DNA of 60,805 bases from Amycolatopsis rubida. GTDB lineage: Bacteria; Actinomycetota; Actinomycetes; Mycobacteriales; Pseudonocardiaceae. Below are positions 33,519-42,313 of the stretch, in pieces; position 1 is the stretch's first letter; each line of letters starts with the position of its first letter. Location of the stretch: positions 1 through 60,805 of the forward strand of contig NZ_FOWC01000028.1 of the NCBI RefSeq assembly GCF_900115345.1, read 5' to 3'. The notes under the pieces are model-generated. The model did not search any database and was not told the DNA's origin. It was given only the letters and a program-made list of their open reading frames with translations. A program made the translations under genes and the position numbers.

Positions 33519-35315
33519 GTGCGCGAATACAGCGCCCCCGCCGGGAAGCCGGTGACCGACGACGAGAACCTGGCCGATGTCGTCTGGGCGAACGCGGAGC
33601 GGTTCTCCGACGTGGTCAGTTTCCGGAGGCAGGTCGAGGGCACCTGGCTGGACGTCACCGCGAAGGACTTCGCCGACCAGGTCGCGGCCGTGGCCAAGGG
33701 CCTGATCGCGGCGGGCGTCGGGCACGGCGACCGGGTCGCGCTGATGTCGAAGACCCGCTACGAGTGGACCCTGGTCGACTTCGCGATCTGGGCCGCGGGC
33801 GCGGTCACGGTGCCGATCTACGAGACCTCGTCGCCCGAACAGGTGTACTGGATCCTTTCCGATTCGGCGGCCAAGGCCGTCGTCGTGGAGACCGGCGCGC
33901 ACCGGAAAGCGGTCGAGGAGATCAGCGGGCGGCTCAGCACGCTGGAGCACACCTGGCAGATCGAGGGCGATTCCCCCGCGGTCGACGAGCTGACCGCGCT
34001 GGGCGCCGAGGTCTCCGACGAGGACCTGCACACCCGCCGCCGCGGCGTGACCGCGAACGAGACGGCCACCATCGTCTACACCTCGGGCACCACCGGGCGG
34101 CCCAAGGGCGTCGAGCTGACCCACCGGAACCTGCTCGCCGAGATCCGCGCGGACATCGAGGCCTTCCCGGAGCTGATGGAGCAGGGCAACTCGCTGCTGT
34201 GCTTCCTGCCGCTCGCGCACATCCTCGCCCGCGCGATCGCCGTCACCGCGCTCACCGCCCGGGTCACCCTCGGCCACACGCCGGACGTGAAGAACCTGGT
34301 CCCGGACCTCGGCACCTTCCGGCCGACGTTCGTGGTCGCCGTGCCGCGCGTGTTCGAGAAGGTCTACAACACCGCCAAGCAGAAGGCGCACGCCGACGGC
34401 AAGGGCAAGATCTTCGACGCCGCCGAGGCCACCGCGGTCGCCTACAGCGAGGCGCGGGAAAAGGGCGGCGCCGGGCTCGGCCTGCGCGCGAAGCACCTGG
34501 TGTTCGACAAGCTGGTCTACGGCAAGCTCCGCGCAGCTTTGGGCGGCCGCTGCATCGCCGCCGTGTCCGGCGGGGCCCCGCTGGGCGCGCGGCTGGCGCA
34601 CTTCTTCCGCGGCATCGGCGTGCCGGTGTTCGAGGGTTACGGCCTCACCGAAACGTCCGCCGCGGCGAACGTGAACACCAGCGCGGCGTTCCGGGTCGGC
34701 ACCGTCGGGCGTCCGGTCGCGGGCACCTCGGTGCGCATCGCCGAGGACGGCGAGGTCCTGTTGAAGGGCGACGTCGTGTTCGGCCGGTACTACAACAACC
34801 CGGAGGCGAGCGCGGAAGCCCTCACCGACGGCTGGTTCCACACCGGCGACCTCGGCGAACTGGACGCGGAAGGCTTCCTCAAGATCACCGGCCGCAAGAA
34901 GGAGATCATCGTGACGGCGGGCGGCAAGAACGTCGCCCCGTCCGGACTAGAGGACACCATCAAGGCCGCGCCGCTGGTGAGCCAGGTGATGGTGGTCGGC
35001 GACCAGCGGCCGTTCATCGCCGCGCTGGTGACGATCGACGAGGAGTACTTCCCGGCCTGGAAGTCCCAGCACGGCAAGCCGGAGGCGGCGACGGTGTCCG
35101 AACTGGCCGAGGACGCGGACCTGCGCGCGGAGATCCAGGCGGCGGTCGACGAGGCGAACAAGCAGGTGTCGCACGCGGAGTCGATCAAGAAGTTCACCGT
35201 GCTGGCGAACGACTTCACCGAGGCGGGCGGCGAGATCACGCCGAGCCTGAAGCTGAAGCGCAATGTGGTGAACAAGAACTACGCGTCCGACATCGAGGCG
35301 CTCTACCGGAAGTGA
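33519..35315 (+). CDS. fadD15: Long-chain fatty acid-CoA ligase, FadD15-like
   Basis: This 598-residue AMP-binding enzyme activates fatty acids to acyl-CoA via acyl-adenylate. The phosphate loop is YTSGTTGRPKG (187-197), the A5 motif is EGYGLTETSAAANV, A7 is HTGDLGELDAEGF, and A8/A10 are GRKKEIIVTAGGKNVAPS and KLKRNVVNKNY. The GTG start follows ACGGAGG at good spacing. The M. tuberculosis homologue Rv2187 (fadD15) closes the same conserved cluster. A strong hairpin terminator follows. A TTGACT (33476-33481) may be the -35 element of its promoter, without a clear -10. Confidence 0.95.
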   Translation: MREYSAPAGKPVTDDENLADVVWANAERFSDVVSFRRQVEGTWLDVTAKDFADQVAAVAKGLIAAGVGHGDRVALMSKTRYEWTLVDFAIWAAGAVTVPIYETSSPEQVYWILSDSAAKAVVVETGAHRKAVEEISGRLSTLEHTWQIEGDSPAVDELTALGAEVSDEDLHTRRRGVTANETATIVYTSGTTGRPKGVELTHRNLLAEIRADIEAFPELMEQGNSLLCFLPLAHILARAIAVTALTARVTLGHTPDVKNLVPDLGTFRPTFVVAVPRVFEKVYNTAKQKAHADGKGKIFDAAEATAVAYSEAREKGGAGLGLRAKHLVFDKLVYGKLRAALGGRCIAAVSGGAPLGARLAHFFRGIGVPVFEGYGLTETSAAANVNTSAAFRVGTVGRPVAGTSVRIAEDGEVLLKGDVVFGRYYNNPEASAEALTDGWFHTGDLGELDAEGFLKITGRKKEIIVTAGGKNVAPSGLEDTIKAAPLVSQVMVVGDQRPFIAALVTIDEEYFPAWKSQHGKPEAATVSELAEDADLRAEIQAAVDEANKQVSHAESIKKFTVLANDFTEAGGEITPSLKLKRNVVNKNYASDIEALYRK

Positions 35316-35329
35316 TCCGGACGAGAAAG

Positions 35330-35364
35330 CGGGCCCGCGCCATTCTCCGGCGCGGGCCCGTTTT
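35330..35364. terminator. Bidirectional terminator between fadD15 and the RHS gene
   Basis: CGGGCCCGCGCC (35330-35341) pairs perfectly with GGCGCGGGCCCG (35349-35360) around 7 bases. TTTT follows on the plus strand and TTTCTCG on the minus strand. It ends transcription of both converging genes. Confidence 0.85.
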
Positions 35365-35370
35365 CGTTCG

Positions 35371-38300
35371 TCAGAGCGGGATCGGCTCCGCGAGCTTCGG
35401 GTTGGTGAAGTACTCCAGCATGAGGTTTTCGCGGATCTGGTCCGCTTTCCCCTGATACCGGGGTTCCTTCAGCATTTCGTCGATTTCTTTCAGCATGGCC
35501 TGGTTGCGTTCCCGAACCTCTTTGTTCGGCATGTGGTTGATCTCGTCGACCATGTTCTCGTAGGTCTCGCCCGGTTTCGGCTTCGTGCCCGGCTTGAGCG
35601 TGTAGTTGTCGCGAAGACCGTCGTTGACCAGGTTCTCGTTCTTGAGCACGTTGTGGTATTCCAGCAGGGAACCGTTGGTGTTGTTCTTCGTGTACCCGCC
35701 GTGCTGGTTCTGCTGGGCGTGCCCCAGTTCGTGCGCGATCTCGTTGTCGCTCTTGCGCGGATCCATGCAGATCGCGTTGTCGCGCGGGTTGTACCCGGCG
35801 CCGCCCTGCTGGTCGACGAGATCGCTGGCTTTCGCCTCCCTGCCGAATTCGGTGGGCTTGCCGTCCGGGCCGATGATGTCGGACCGTTTCTGCCCGAGCA
35901 TTTCGCCGAGCGTCTTGTCGTTGTCGCCCGGCCGGAGATTGTGCTTGAGGTAGTCCGGCAGCTCCGACACCTTCGTGCTCGCGGTGAATGTGGGGTCGTC
36001 CGGGATGCGCAGCACCGGCGGCCGGTCCTTGAGCGGCACCTTTTCCAGGGTCTGGTCGATCTTCGTGTCGATCCGCTGTTTTTCGGCCTTGGCCTCGTCT
36101 CCGGTCTTCATCTTGTACGGCGGCGGGGTTTCCTTGGGCGGTTCGGCGGGGGGCCGCGCCGGCCGTTTCGCGAGCGGCTTCGGCGGCGGCTTCGCACCGC
36201 CGGGCGGCGGAGGCGGCGCGGCAGGCGCTTTTCCGGGAGGGGGCGGCGGAGGCGGGGGTGCGCCCGGCGCCTTGCCCGGCGGAGGAGGCGGCGGCGGTGG
36301 AGGGGCCGACGACGCCGTGGTCGTCTCCGGAGCCGGCTCCCGGGGCGTCGGGCTCGGCTCGCGCGGCGGCGGGGTGGGTTCGCGCGGCGGCGGGGTGGGT
36401 TCGCGCGGCGGAGCCGAGGACGGGTTGGTGTCCTGCACGTGCCCGGCGTTGTTCCCGCCGCCCGGAGTCTCGTTCGGGCGCGCTTCGTCGTCCGGGCCGG
36501 ATTTCTGCCGCCCCAGGCAGTTGCCGAGCCCCAGCGGGTCCGCGCCGGCGAGCGGGTTGGGCACGTAGGCGGCCGGGTTCGGGGCCGGGGCCAGGCCCAG
36601 CGGGTCCTGGCTCAGGTAGCGGCCGGTGCCGGGGTCGTAGTAGCGGAAAACGTTGTAGTGCAAGCCGGTTTCGTCGTCCGCGTACTGGCCGGGGAACCGC
36701 AACGGCGTGCCGCCGGGGCGGGTGCGGCCCCACAGCGAGCCCGACGCGCGCCAGGCGACGGTGCCGTAGGCGTCCACCAAACCCACCGGGGTGCCGACCG
36801 GATCGGTGACGAACGAGAAGAACCGGGCGCTCGTGCCCAGCAGTTCGGTCTGCGTCACCGGGCGCACGGTGCCGGGCAGGTGGTCCCACGTCAGCGTGAG
36901 CGGGGCGGCACCGGCCAGCCGGTGTTCCTGTTCGACCAGCAGCTGGCCGCTCCAGGAGAACAGGGTTTCCTCGGCGGGGGCGTCCGCGCCGGGCAGCCAG
37001 CGTTGTTTGGCGATGCGGCGGCCCAGCGGGTCGTAGCGGTAGCGCCATTCCACGCCGTCCGGGGTTTCCACGGCCAGCAACCGGTCCTGCGCGTCCCAGC
37101 GGTAGGTCCAGGTTCGGGAGTTCTCGTGGCGGGCGACGAGCCTGCCCTGATCATCGTGGACGTACCGCACCGCGCCGGCCGCGGTGAGCCGGTTTCCGGT
37201 GTAGCCGCGGGAACCGGAGTCCGGTTCGGCGAACGGCAGCCGCGCGTGCCGGATGTTGCCGGACGGGTCGTATCGGTAGGTCTCCTGGCCCTCTCGCCGG
37301 GTCACTGTGGTGACGCGGCCAGCGGCGTCGAGCTGGTAGCGCGTGCTGCCGGACAGCGAGTCGTCCACGCCGGCCAGGTGGCCGTCGGGGCGGTAGCGGT
37401 ACTCGCGCCGCTGCCGGATCTGGTTGCCAGCAGCCAAAGTCTGCCCGACCAGCTGATGTTCCGCGTCGAAAGCCTGTGCCAGCACGACGCTTCCGCCCAG
37501 CACGCGCTCGACCTCGTGGCCCGCTTCGTCGTGACGGAAGACCACCTCGTGCCCGGCGGTCGACAGCGCGACCGCCTTCCCCGCGTCGTCGAAGCTCCAC
37601 TCGCTGACCGAGCCGGACGGAGTGGTGCGGCGGATGCCGGAAGCCTCGTGCGCATACGAAACCGTGCGGCCGTCGACCGATTCCCGGACCACGCGGCCGT
37701 CCTCGTCGCGCTCGATCTCCAGCACGCAGGAACCTTCGGTGGCGCGCGAGAGGAAGCCGACGGGGTCGTACTCGTAGCGGACGGTCCCGGCTTCCGAGCG
37801 ACGCTCGATCACGTTGCCGAGCGCGTCGTAGCTGTACCCGGTGACCGCGCCCAGCCCGTCGACCGACCGCACGAGCTGGCCCGCCGCGTCGTAGGCGAAC
37901 TGCCGCTCGCGGCCGTCGAAGTCGGTTTCCGCGACGAGCCTGCCGTCAGCGTCGTAGGTGTAGTTCCAGGTCAGGCCTGCCGGATCGGTGATCCGGACGA
38001 GCTGAAGCTCGGTGTCGTACTCGTAGGAGGTGCGGGCGCCAGTGGCGTCGGTCTTCGCGACCGGCAGGTCGAAGGGGCCGTATTCGAATCGCGCGTCGGC
38101 ACGTTCCACGAGGTTTCCCTCGGCGTCGTAACGCCATTCCTCGCGCCGCCCGGACGGGCCGGTCCGGCTGGCCTGGCTCCCGTCGACCGTCCAGCCGAAG
38201 CGGGTTCCGCCGGCCACCACGCGCGGGCGGCCGAACTGGTCGCGTTCCACCGGATCGGGCTCGGCGCGTGCCGGTTCTCCCCCGGTCAGCTGACGGTCCT

Positions 38301-40521
38301 GGGCGAATTCGGCCGCGGCGATCCCGGCCTGCGCGGTGAACAGATCCGGCGCGGTACCGGGCGGATAGACCCGCCGCCAGGAGCGTTCGGCACTCTCGAC
38401 GGTGACGGTCAGCGTGCCGTCCGGCGCGGAGCTGACCTGCGCGCGGCTGCCGTCCGGGCGGACGACCGCGGTGAGCAAACCCTCGGCGGTGTACTCGAAA
38501 CCGGTGGTGCGCCCGAGCGGATCGGTGCGCGACAGCAGCCGGTCGTAACGGTCCCACGTGGACACTGTGGCCGCGCCGAGCGGGCTGACGTCCTTGATCG
38601 GCTGCGAGGCCTCGTTGAAGTGGAATTCCGTGACGTGGCCCAATGCGTTGGTGTAGCGGGTGATCCGCTGCTCGCGGTCGTAGGCGAACTCGCCGTCGTA
38701 CACGCCCCGGTCGCCGACCGTGCGGACACAGCGGCCGTCGGCGTCGTAGATGTAGCGGTACCAGCTGCCGTTGCGGTCCTGCCAGCCGGTGATCCGGCCG
38801 TCGGCGTCGTAGTCGTAGTGCGTTGCCAGGCCGGAGGAATTGAAGACCCGGACCAGCCTGCCGAGCCTGTCGTAGCCGAAGGTGCGGACCAGCACCGGTT
38901 CCTGTCCGTCGCCGAGCACCCGGATCGCGGTGACGCGGCCCGCCTCGGCCTCCAGCGCGACGCGGTATCCCGCGGAATGCCGGATGAGCCGGGGAGCGCC
39001 GCGGTCGTCGTACTCGAAGTCCATCCGGTCGCCCGCGGCGCCGGTCGCCGTACGCAGCGGGAAGACGCCGCCTCGGCCAGGGGCGAAGCGCAATTCCGTG
39101 CCGGTGACCGGATCGGCGAGCAGGTATCCGTCGTCGGTCGCGGTCAGCGGACGGCGCGGGCCTTCCAGCGGCAGCACCGGCTCTCCGGCCGCGGCCCGCG
39201 GGTACACCAGGATCCGGCCGTCCGCCGCGTAGAACCGGACAGCGCCGCGGCCGGCTTCGAGCCGCTGGTCCACCGTCGACGTCCAGCTCGGGCCGAACCA
39301 GCGGCCGGACCGGTAGGACGAGACGTGCAGCCGTTCGAGCACGAGCGGGCTCGGCAGTTCGAGGTCGACGTCCGCGATCAGGACGGAGCCGCGCACGACG
39401 TCGACCGGGTCTCCGGCGGTCTTGCACTCGTCCTTGCCGCCCCGGGTGTCCCCCGCTTTCGGGTCGTCCTTCGGCGGTGTCTTGCCGGTCTCGCCCTGGT
39501 TGCCGCTCCGGTCCGACGGGGCAGGCTCCTCGCCCCTCGGCTGCTCGGAGTGGCTGCCCGGCGGTTTGGTCTCGTCCTTCGGCGGCGGGGAATGGTCGCC
39601 CTGAGGTTTGACCTCGTCCTTCGGCGGCCCGGAGTGGTCGCCGGAGGCAGTCGTCGAATCGCCGCCCTTCTCGTTCTCCGGCTGGGGTTTCGGCTTCGTC
39701 TCGATGTTCTTCGGCGCGCCCGGCGGCTTGGCTTTGCCGCCTTTGATGCCTTTCAGCGCCTTCGCGGCGTCCTCGAACAGGACACCCGCCTTCTTCAGCA
39801 GCGGCATCAACGCCTTGAGCGCGGAGACCAGCTGCTTGGTGATCCGGGCCAGCTCCGCGGCGGTCTTGGCGACGGCGGCGGTCACCTGCGGCAGCACCCA
39901 CGCCATCCCGATGCCGGCGGTGAACAGCACCTGCAGCGCCCAGCTGATCAGGTGCCCGACGAGCTGCGCGATGATGTCGCGCACCAGCATCCGGACGGCC
40001 GCGACGACCTCGCCCGCGGTTTTCACCCCGGACGCCGCCCCCTCGGTGCCCTTCTGCGCCGCGCCGAGCAGGTTCGCGACGTCCTCGGTGCGCTCGCGGT
40101 AGGCGTCGGCGGCTTCGCCGGTCCAGCTCTGCAGGTCCTTCTCCACGCAGGAGGTCAGGTCCTTGCCGATGCTTTCCAGCTCTTTGGCGACGTTCTGCCA
40201 GGTCTCGGCCTGCGCCTTGATCTCGTCGGCCTTGCCGGTGAGCGCCTCCAGCGCCTCCTTCAGCGGCCCGACGTGCTCGATCAGCCAGCCGACGCCCGCA
40301 GCCAGGATCGACCCGAACGGGTCCATCGCGGTCGACAGCACGTCCAGCGCGACCCCGACCGCCCCCATCGCGATCGAAGCCCAGTCGCCGGATTCGATGC
40401 CGGACTTCACCATCTCGCCCGATTCGAGCAGCGTGATGCCCGAATACGCCTTGGTCGAGTCCTTCGTCTCCGCGATCAACGGGTTGCTCACCCGGTTCAC
40501 GCTATCCGGGGCGGAGCACAC
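35371..40521 (-). CDS. RHS/YD-repeat polymorphic toxin with WxG-type N-terminus and zincin-like C-terminus
   Basis: This 1716-residue protein has an N-terminal helical region with a WxG-type motif (SWTGEAADAYRER, Trp133), suggesting ESX/type VII-style export. A Pro/Lys-rich linker (270-370) and a DUF6531 region (GDPVDVVRGSVLIADVDLEL) come next. About 20 YD repeats follow, then the RHS core ending at LRFPGQYADDETGLHYN and TGRYLSQDPLGL near 1270-1310. A second, poly-Pro linker leads to the variable C-terminus, which has HELGH at 1597-1601 and NEIAHELGHAQ, a zinc metallopeptidase motif. The start may be internal (GTG at 40500 or 40491). No immunity gene follows. Confidence 0.88.
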   Translation of the reverse strand: MCSAPDSVNRVSNPLIAETKDSTKAYSGITLLESGEMVKSGIESGDWASIAMGAVGVALDVLSTAMDPFGSILAAGVGWLIEHVGPLKEALEALTGKADEIKAQAETWQNVAKELESIGKDLTSCVEKDLQSWTGEAADAYRERTEDVANLLGAAQKGTEGAASGVKTAGEVVAAVRMLVRDIIAQLVGHLISWALQVLFTAGIGMAWVLPQVTAAVAKTAAELARITKQLVSALKALMPLLKKAGVLFEDAAKALKGIKGGKAKPPGAPKNIETKPKPQPENEKGGDSTTASGDHSGPPKDEVKPQGDHSPPPKDETKPPGSHSEQPRGEEPAPSDRSGNQGETGKTPPKDDPKAGDTRGGKDECKTAGDPVDVVRGSVLIADVDLELPSPLVLERLHVSSYRSGRWFGPSWTSTVDQRLEAGRGAVRFYAADGRILVYPRAAAGEPVLPLEGPRRPLTATDDGYLLADPVTGTELRFAPGRGGVFPLRTATGAAGDRMDFEYDDRGAPRLIRHSAGYRVALEAEAGRVTAIRVLGDGQEPVLVRTFGYDRLGRLVRVFNSSGLATHYDYDADGRITGWQDRNGSWYRYIYDADGRCVRTVGDRGVYDGEFAYDREQRITRYTNALGHVTEFHFNEASQPIKDVSPLGAATVSTWDRYDRLLSRTDPLGRTTGFEYTAEGLLTAVVRPDGSRAQVSSAPDGTLTVTVESAERSWRRVYPPGTAPDLFTAQAGIAAAEFAQDRQLTGGEPARAEPDPVERDQFGRPRVVAGGTRFGWTVDGSQASRTGPSGRREEWRYDAEGNLVERADARFEYGPFDLPVAKTDATGARTSYEYDTELQLVRITDPAGLTWNYTYDADGRLVAETDFDGRERQFAYDAAGQLVRSVDGLGAVTGYSYDALGNVIERRSEAGTVRYEYDPVGFLSRATEGSCVLEIERDEDGRVVRESVDGRTVSYAHEASGIRRTTPSGSVSEWSFDDAGKAVALSTAGHEVVFRHDEAGHEVERVLGGSVVLAQAFDAEHQLVGQTLAAGNQIRQRREYRYRPDGHLAGVDDSLSGSTRYQLDAAGRVTTVTRREGQETYRYDPSGNIRHARLPFAEPDSGSRGYTGNRLTAAGAVRYVHDDQGRLVARHENSRTWTYRWDAQDRLLAVETPDGVEWRYRYDPLGRRIAKQRWLPGADAPAEETLFSWSGQLLVEQEHRLAGAAPLTLTWDHLPGTVRPVTQTELLGTSARFFSFVTDPVGTPVGLVDAYGTVAWRASGSLWGRTRPGGTPLRFPGQYADDETGLHYNVFRYYDPGTGRYLSQDPLGLAPAPNPAAYVPNPLAGADPLGLGNCLGRQKSGPDDEARPNETPGGGNNAGHVQDTNPSSAPPREPTPPPREPTPPPREPSPTPREPAPETTTASSAPPPPPPPPPGKAPGAPPPPPPPPGKAPAAPPPPPGGAKPPPKPLAKRPARPPAEPPKETPPPYKMKTGDEAKAEKQRIDTKIDQTLEKVPLKDRPPVLRIPDDPTFTASTKVSELPDYLKHNLRPGDNDKTLGEMLGQKRSDIIGPDGKPTEFGREAKASDLVDQQGGAGYNPRDNAICMDPRKSDNEIAHELGHAQQNQHGGYTKNNTNGSLLEYHNVLKNENLVNDGLRDNYTLKPGTKPKPGETYENMVDEINHMPNKEVRERNQAMLKEIDEMLKEPRYQGKADQIRENLMLEYFTNPKLAEPIPL

Positions 40522-40595
40522 CCCTCCCGGCCCCGCCCGCTAGGTGCCCGTGCATCCACCCGGCGGCCGGACGCACGGGCAAGCCGCTCGCGGGC

Positions 40596-41033
40596 TCAGG
40601 CCTGCGGCGGCTGAGCCTGGTACTGCTGCTGCGCCTGCGCGTACTGCTGCGGGGCGGCCTGCTGCTGTTGCTGCTGAGTACCGTCCGGGACCACGTACAC
40701 CGCGGTGCCGTACGCGGCGATCTCGCTGGCCGTGCCCGCGATCTCGTTGCAGTCGAAGCGCAGCGCGAGCACGGCGTTGGCCCCGTGCTGCATGGCCTCC
40801 TGGCACAGCCGGAAGAGGGCTTCCTGGCGCGAGTCCGACAGCAGCTTGGTGAGGCCCTTGAGCTCGCCGCCTCCCATCGCCTTGAACCCGGACCCGATGT
40901 TGGAGAACATGTTGCGGCTGCGGACGGTGAGCCCGAAGACCTCGCCGAACACGCGGACTACGCGGTACCCGGGCAGATCGTTCATGGTCGACAGCAGGAT
41001 CGGGAACTGCTGAGGTGGCGCGGCTTGAGTCAT
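40596..41033 (-). CDS. YbjQ family (heavy-metal-binding domain) protein
   Basis: This 145-residue protein has the YbjQ fold: FPILLSTMNDLPGYRVVRVF, GEVFGLTVRSRNMF, SRQEALFRLCQEAMQHGANA and VLALRFDCNEI. The C-terminal 30 residues are Gln-rich (poly-Gln with Ala and Pro), a low-complexity tail not typical of the family. The oligomeric YbjQ core has no proven role. It lies 74 bases upstream of the RHS gene on the same strand and could be co-transcribed, but it shows no feature of an immunity protein. Confidence 0.9.
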   Translation of the reverse strand: MTQAAPPQQFPILLSTMNDLPGYRVVRVFGEVFGLTVRSRNMFSNIGSGFKAMGGGELKGLTKLLSDSRQEALFRLCQEAMQHGANAVLALRFDCNEIAGTASEIAAYGTAVYVVPDGTQQQQQQAAPQQYAQAQQQYQAQPPQA

Positions 41034-41060
41034 GCGCGGATCGTATCGCCGGCGAGCCGC

Positions 41061-42155
41061 TCACGCTGTGATTCGCGCGGTCCAGTCCAGATGATGCCGG
41101 TATGCCCAGCCTCGCTCGCCGCCGACGTCCTTGCCCGCGCTGGCCGCCACGAGCTTCTCGACCCGGGCGCGGCGCAACCGGTCGTAGGCCGCGAACGCGG
41201 CGGGCGCGTCCGGCAGGTCACGGAGGCACTGGCCGAGCACCACCGCGTCTTCCAGCGCCATCGACGCGCCCTGCCCGGCCGCTGGGGAGGCTGCGTGCGC
41301 GGCGTCGCCGGCCAGCACCATCGACGGCGTCGACCACACGCGGGTGGTCGGCAGGTCGTAGGAGTGGCCGCCATGCACGTCGTCGCCGGTCGCGGCCACG
41401 ATCGCGGCGCACGGCAGCGGGTCGTCCGCGAAGGCGGCGCGGGTGAACTCACGCCAGCCCTCCGGAGTGACGGCGGCGATCTCGGCGCGCGAACGTTCGG
41501 TGTCGGGGACGCGGGCGAACCAGTACGTCGTGCCGTCAGGGGCGGTGGTGTAGCCGAACGCGGCGCGGCTGCCGCGGAGCATCCGGTAGCTGCCGGGCGC
41601 GGCGGGAAATCCTTCGGCGCGGGTGGAGCCGTAGACCACGGTGAGCCCGGTGAAACGCGGCGGCTCGGCCTGCGGGTCGATGAGCGTGCGGACGACGGAA
41701 TGCAGGCCGTCCGCGCCGACGAGTACATCGCCGGATGCGGTGGTGCCGTCCTGGAAGGTCGCGGTGACGCCCTCCGTAGCGGAGACGAGGCGTTTGCCGT
41801 GGACGATCTCGACGCCGCGGCGTTCCGCTTCCTGTTGCAGCGCACGGTAAAGCGCGGCGCGGGTGAGAGTGCGCGGGCCGTCGAGCTCGCGATCGAACTC
41901 GCGCACGCCGAGCGTGGTTCCGTCCGGGCCGACGAGTTCCAGGCCGGTCGAGGCGAAGGACGCTTCGATCACTGGACGGTCGGCGTCGATCGCGCGCAAC
42001 GCGTTCATGCCGTTGTGCATGACGACGAGGAACGCGCCCGTGTCCGCTCCCCCGCTGGGATGCGCCTCGTACACGACCGGCTCGTGCCCGGCGAGCCGCA
42101 GCGCCATCGCCGTCACCGTGCCCGCGACTCCGCCGCCTGCGATCAACACCCGCAT
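41061..42155 (-). CDS. FAD-dependent aromatic-type monooxygenase
   Basis: This 364-residue protein has the dinucleotide-binding motif VLIAGGGVAGTVTAMALRLA at the start, GADGLHSVVR in the middle and LAGDAAHAASPAAGQGASMALEDAV near the end. These are the three marks of class A flavin monooxygenases, which hydroxylate aromatic or polyketide substrates with NAD(P)H. The substrate is unknown. The ATG at 42155 was chosen because it gives the family N-terminus at once and has AGGGGGCG in front. The longer frame upstream runs into a palindromic repeat. Confidence 0.88.
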   Translation of the reverse strand: MRVLIAGGGVAGTVTAMALRLAGHEPVVYEAHPSGGADTGAFLVVMHNGMNALRAIDADRPVIEASFASTGLELVGPDGTTLGVREFDRELDGPRTLTRAALYRALQQEAERRGVEIVHGKRLVSATEGVTATFQDGTTASGDVLVGADGLHSVVRTLIDPQAEPPRFTGLTVVYGSTRAEGFPAAPGSYRMLRGSRAAFGYTTAPDGTTYWFARVPDTERSRAEIAAVTPEGWREFTRAAFADDPLPCAAIVAATGDDVHGGHSYDLPTTRVWSTPSMVLAGDAAHAASPAAGQGASMALEDAVVLGQCLRDLPDAPAAFAAYDRLRRARVEKLVAASAGKDVGGERGWAYRHHLDWTARITA

Positions 42156-42202
42156 CGCGCCCCCTGGAAACGACTGTGCCGCGCCGCGCGCGGGGTTTGC
42201 GG

Positions 42203-42255
42203 TTCGTGAGGGGAACCCTGAGGGAATCTGATTCACTCAGGGTCGCCCTCACGAA
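42203..42255. repeat. GTGAGGGGAA palindromic repeat, near-complete 53-base copy
   Basis: The sequence is a 26-bp inverted repeat with three mismatches, centred on 42229. The left arm begins TTCGTGAGGGGAACCCTGAG and the right arm ends GCCCTCACGAA. It is the longest member of the family also seen at 21644, 12599 and 94. It lies between two co-directional minus-strand genes, so here it would follow the aminotransferase gene as a terminator. Confidence 0.75.
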
Positions 42256-42313
42256 CGTGACGATACGGTCGGCGGGCCGAGCCGGCGCGGTGAGGTTTCC
42301 GGCACCGGCGAGA

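Noticed and set aside
35533..40614. A 1693-codon open frame on the plus strand opposite the RHS gene
   Set aside because: The frame is open only because of GC-rich third positions in the antisense gene. It has no family motifs, and its Arg/Val-rich composition mirrors the RHS codons.
40596..41033. YbjQ gene as the immunity gene of the RHS toxin
   Set aside because: It lies upstream of the toxin, not downstream, and belongs to a widespread family with no immunity role. Its Gln-rich tail is the only odd feature.
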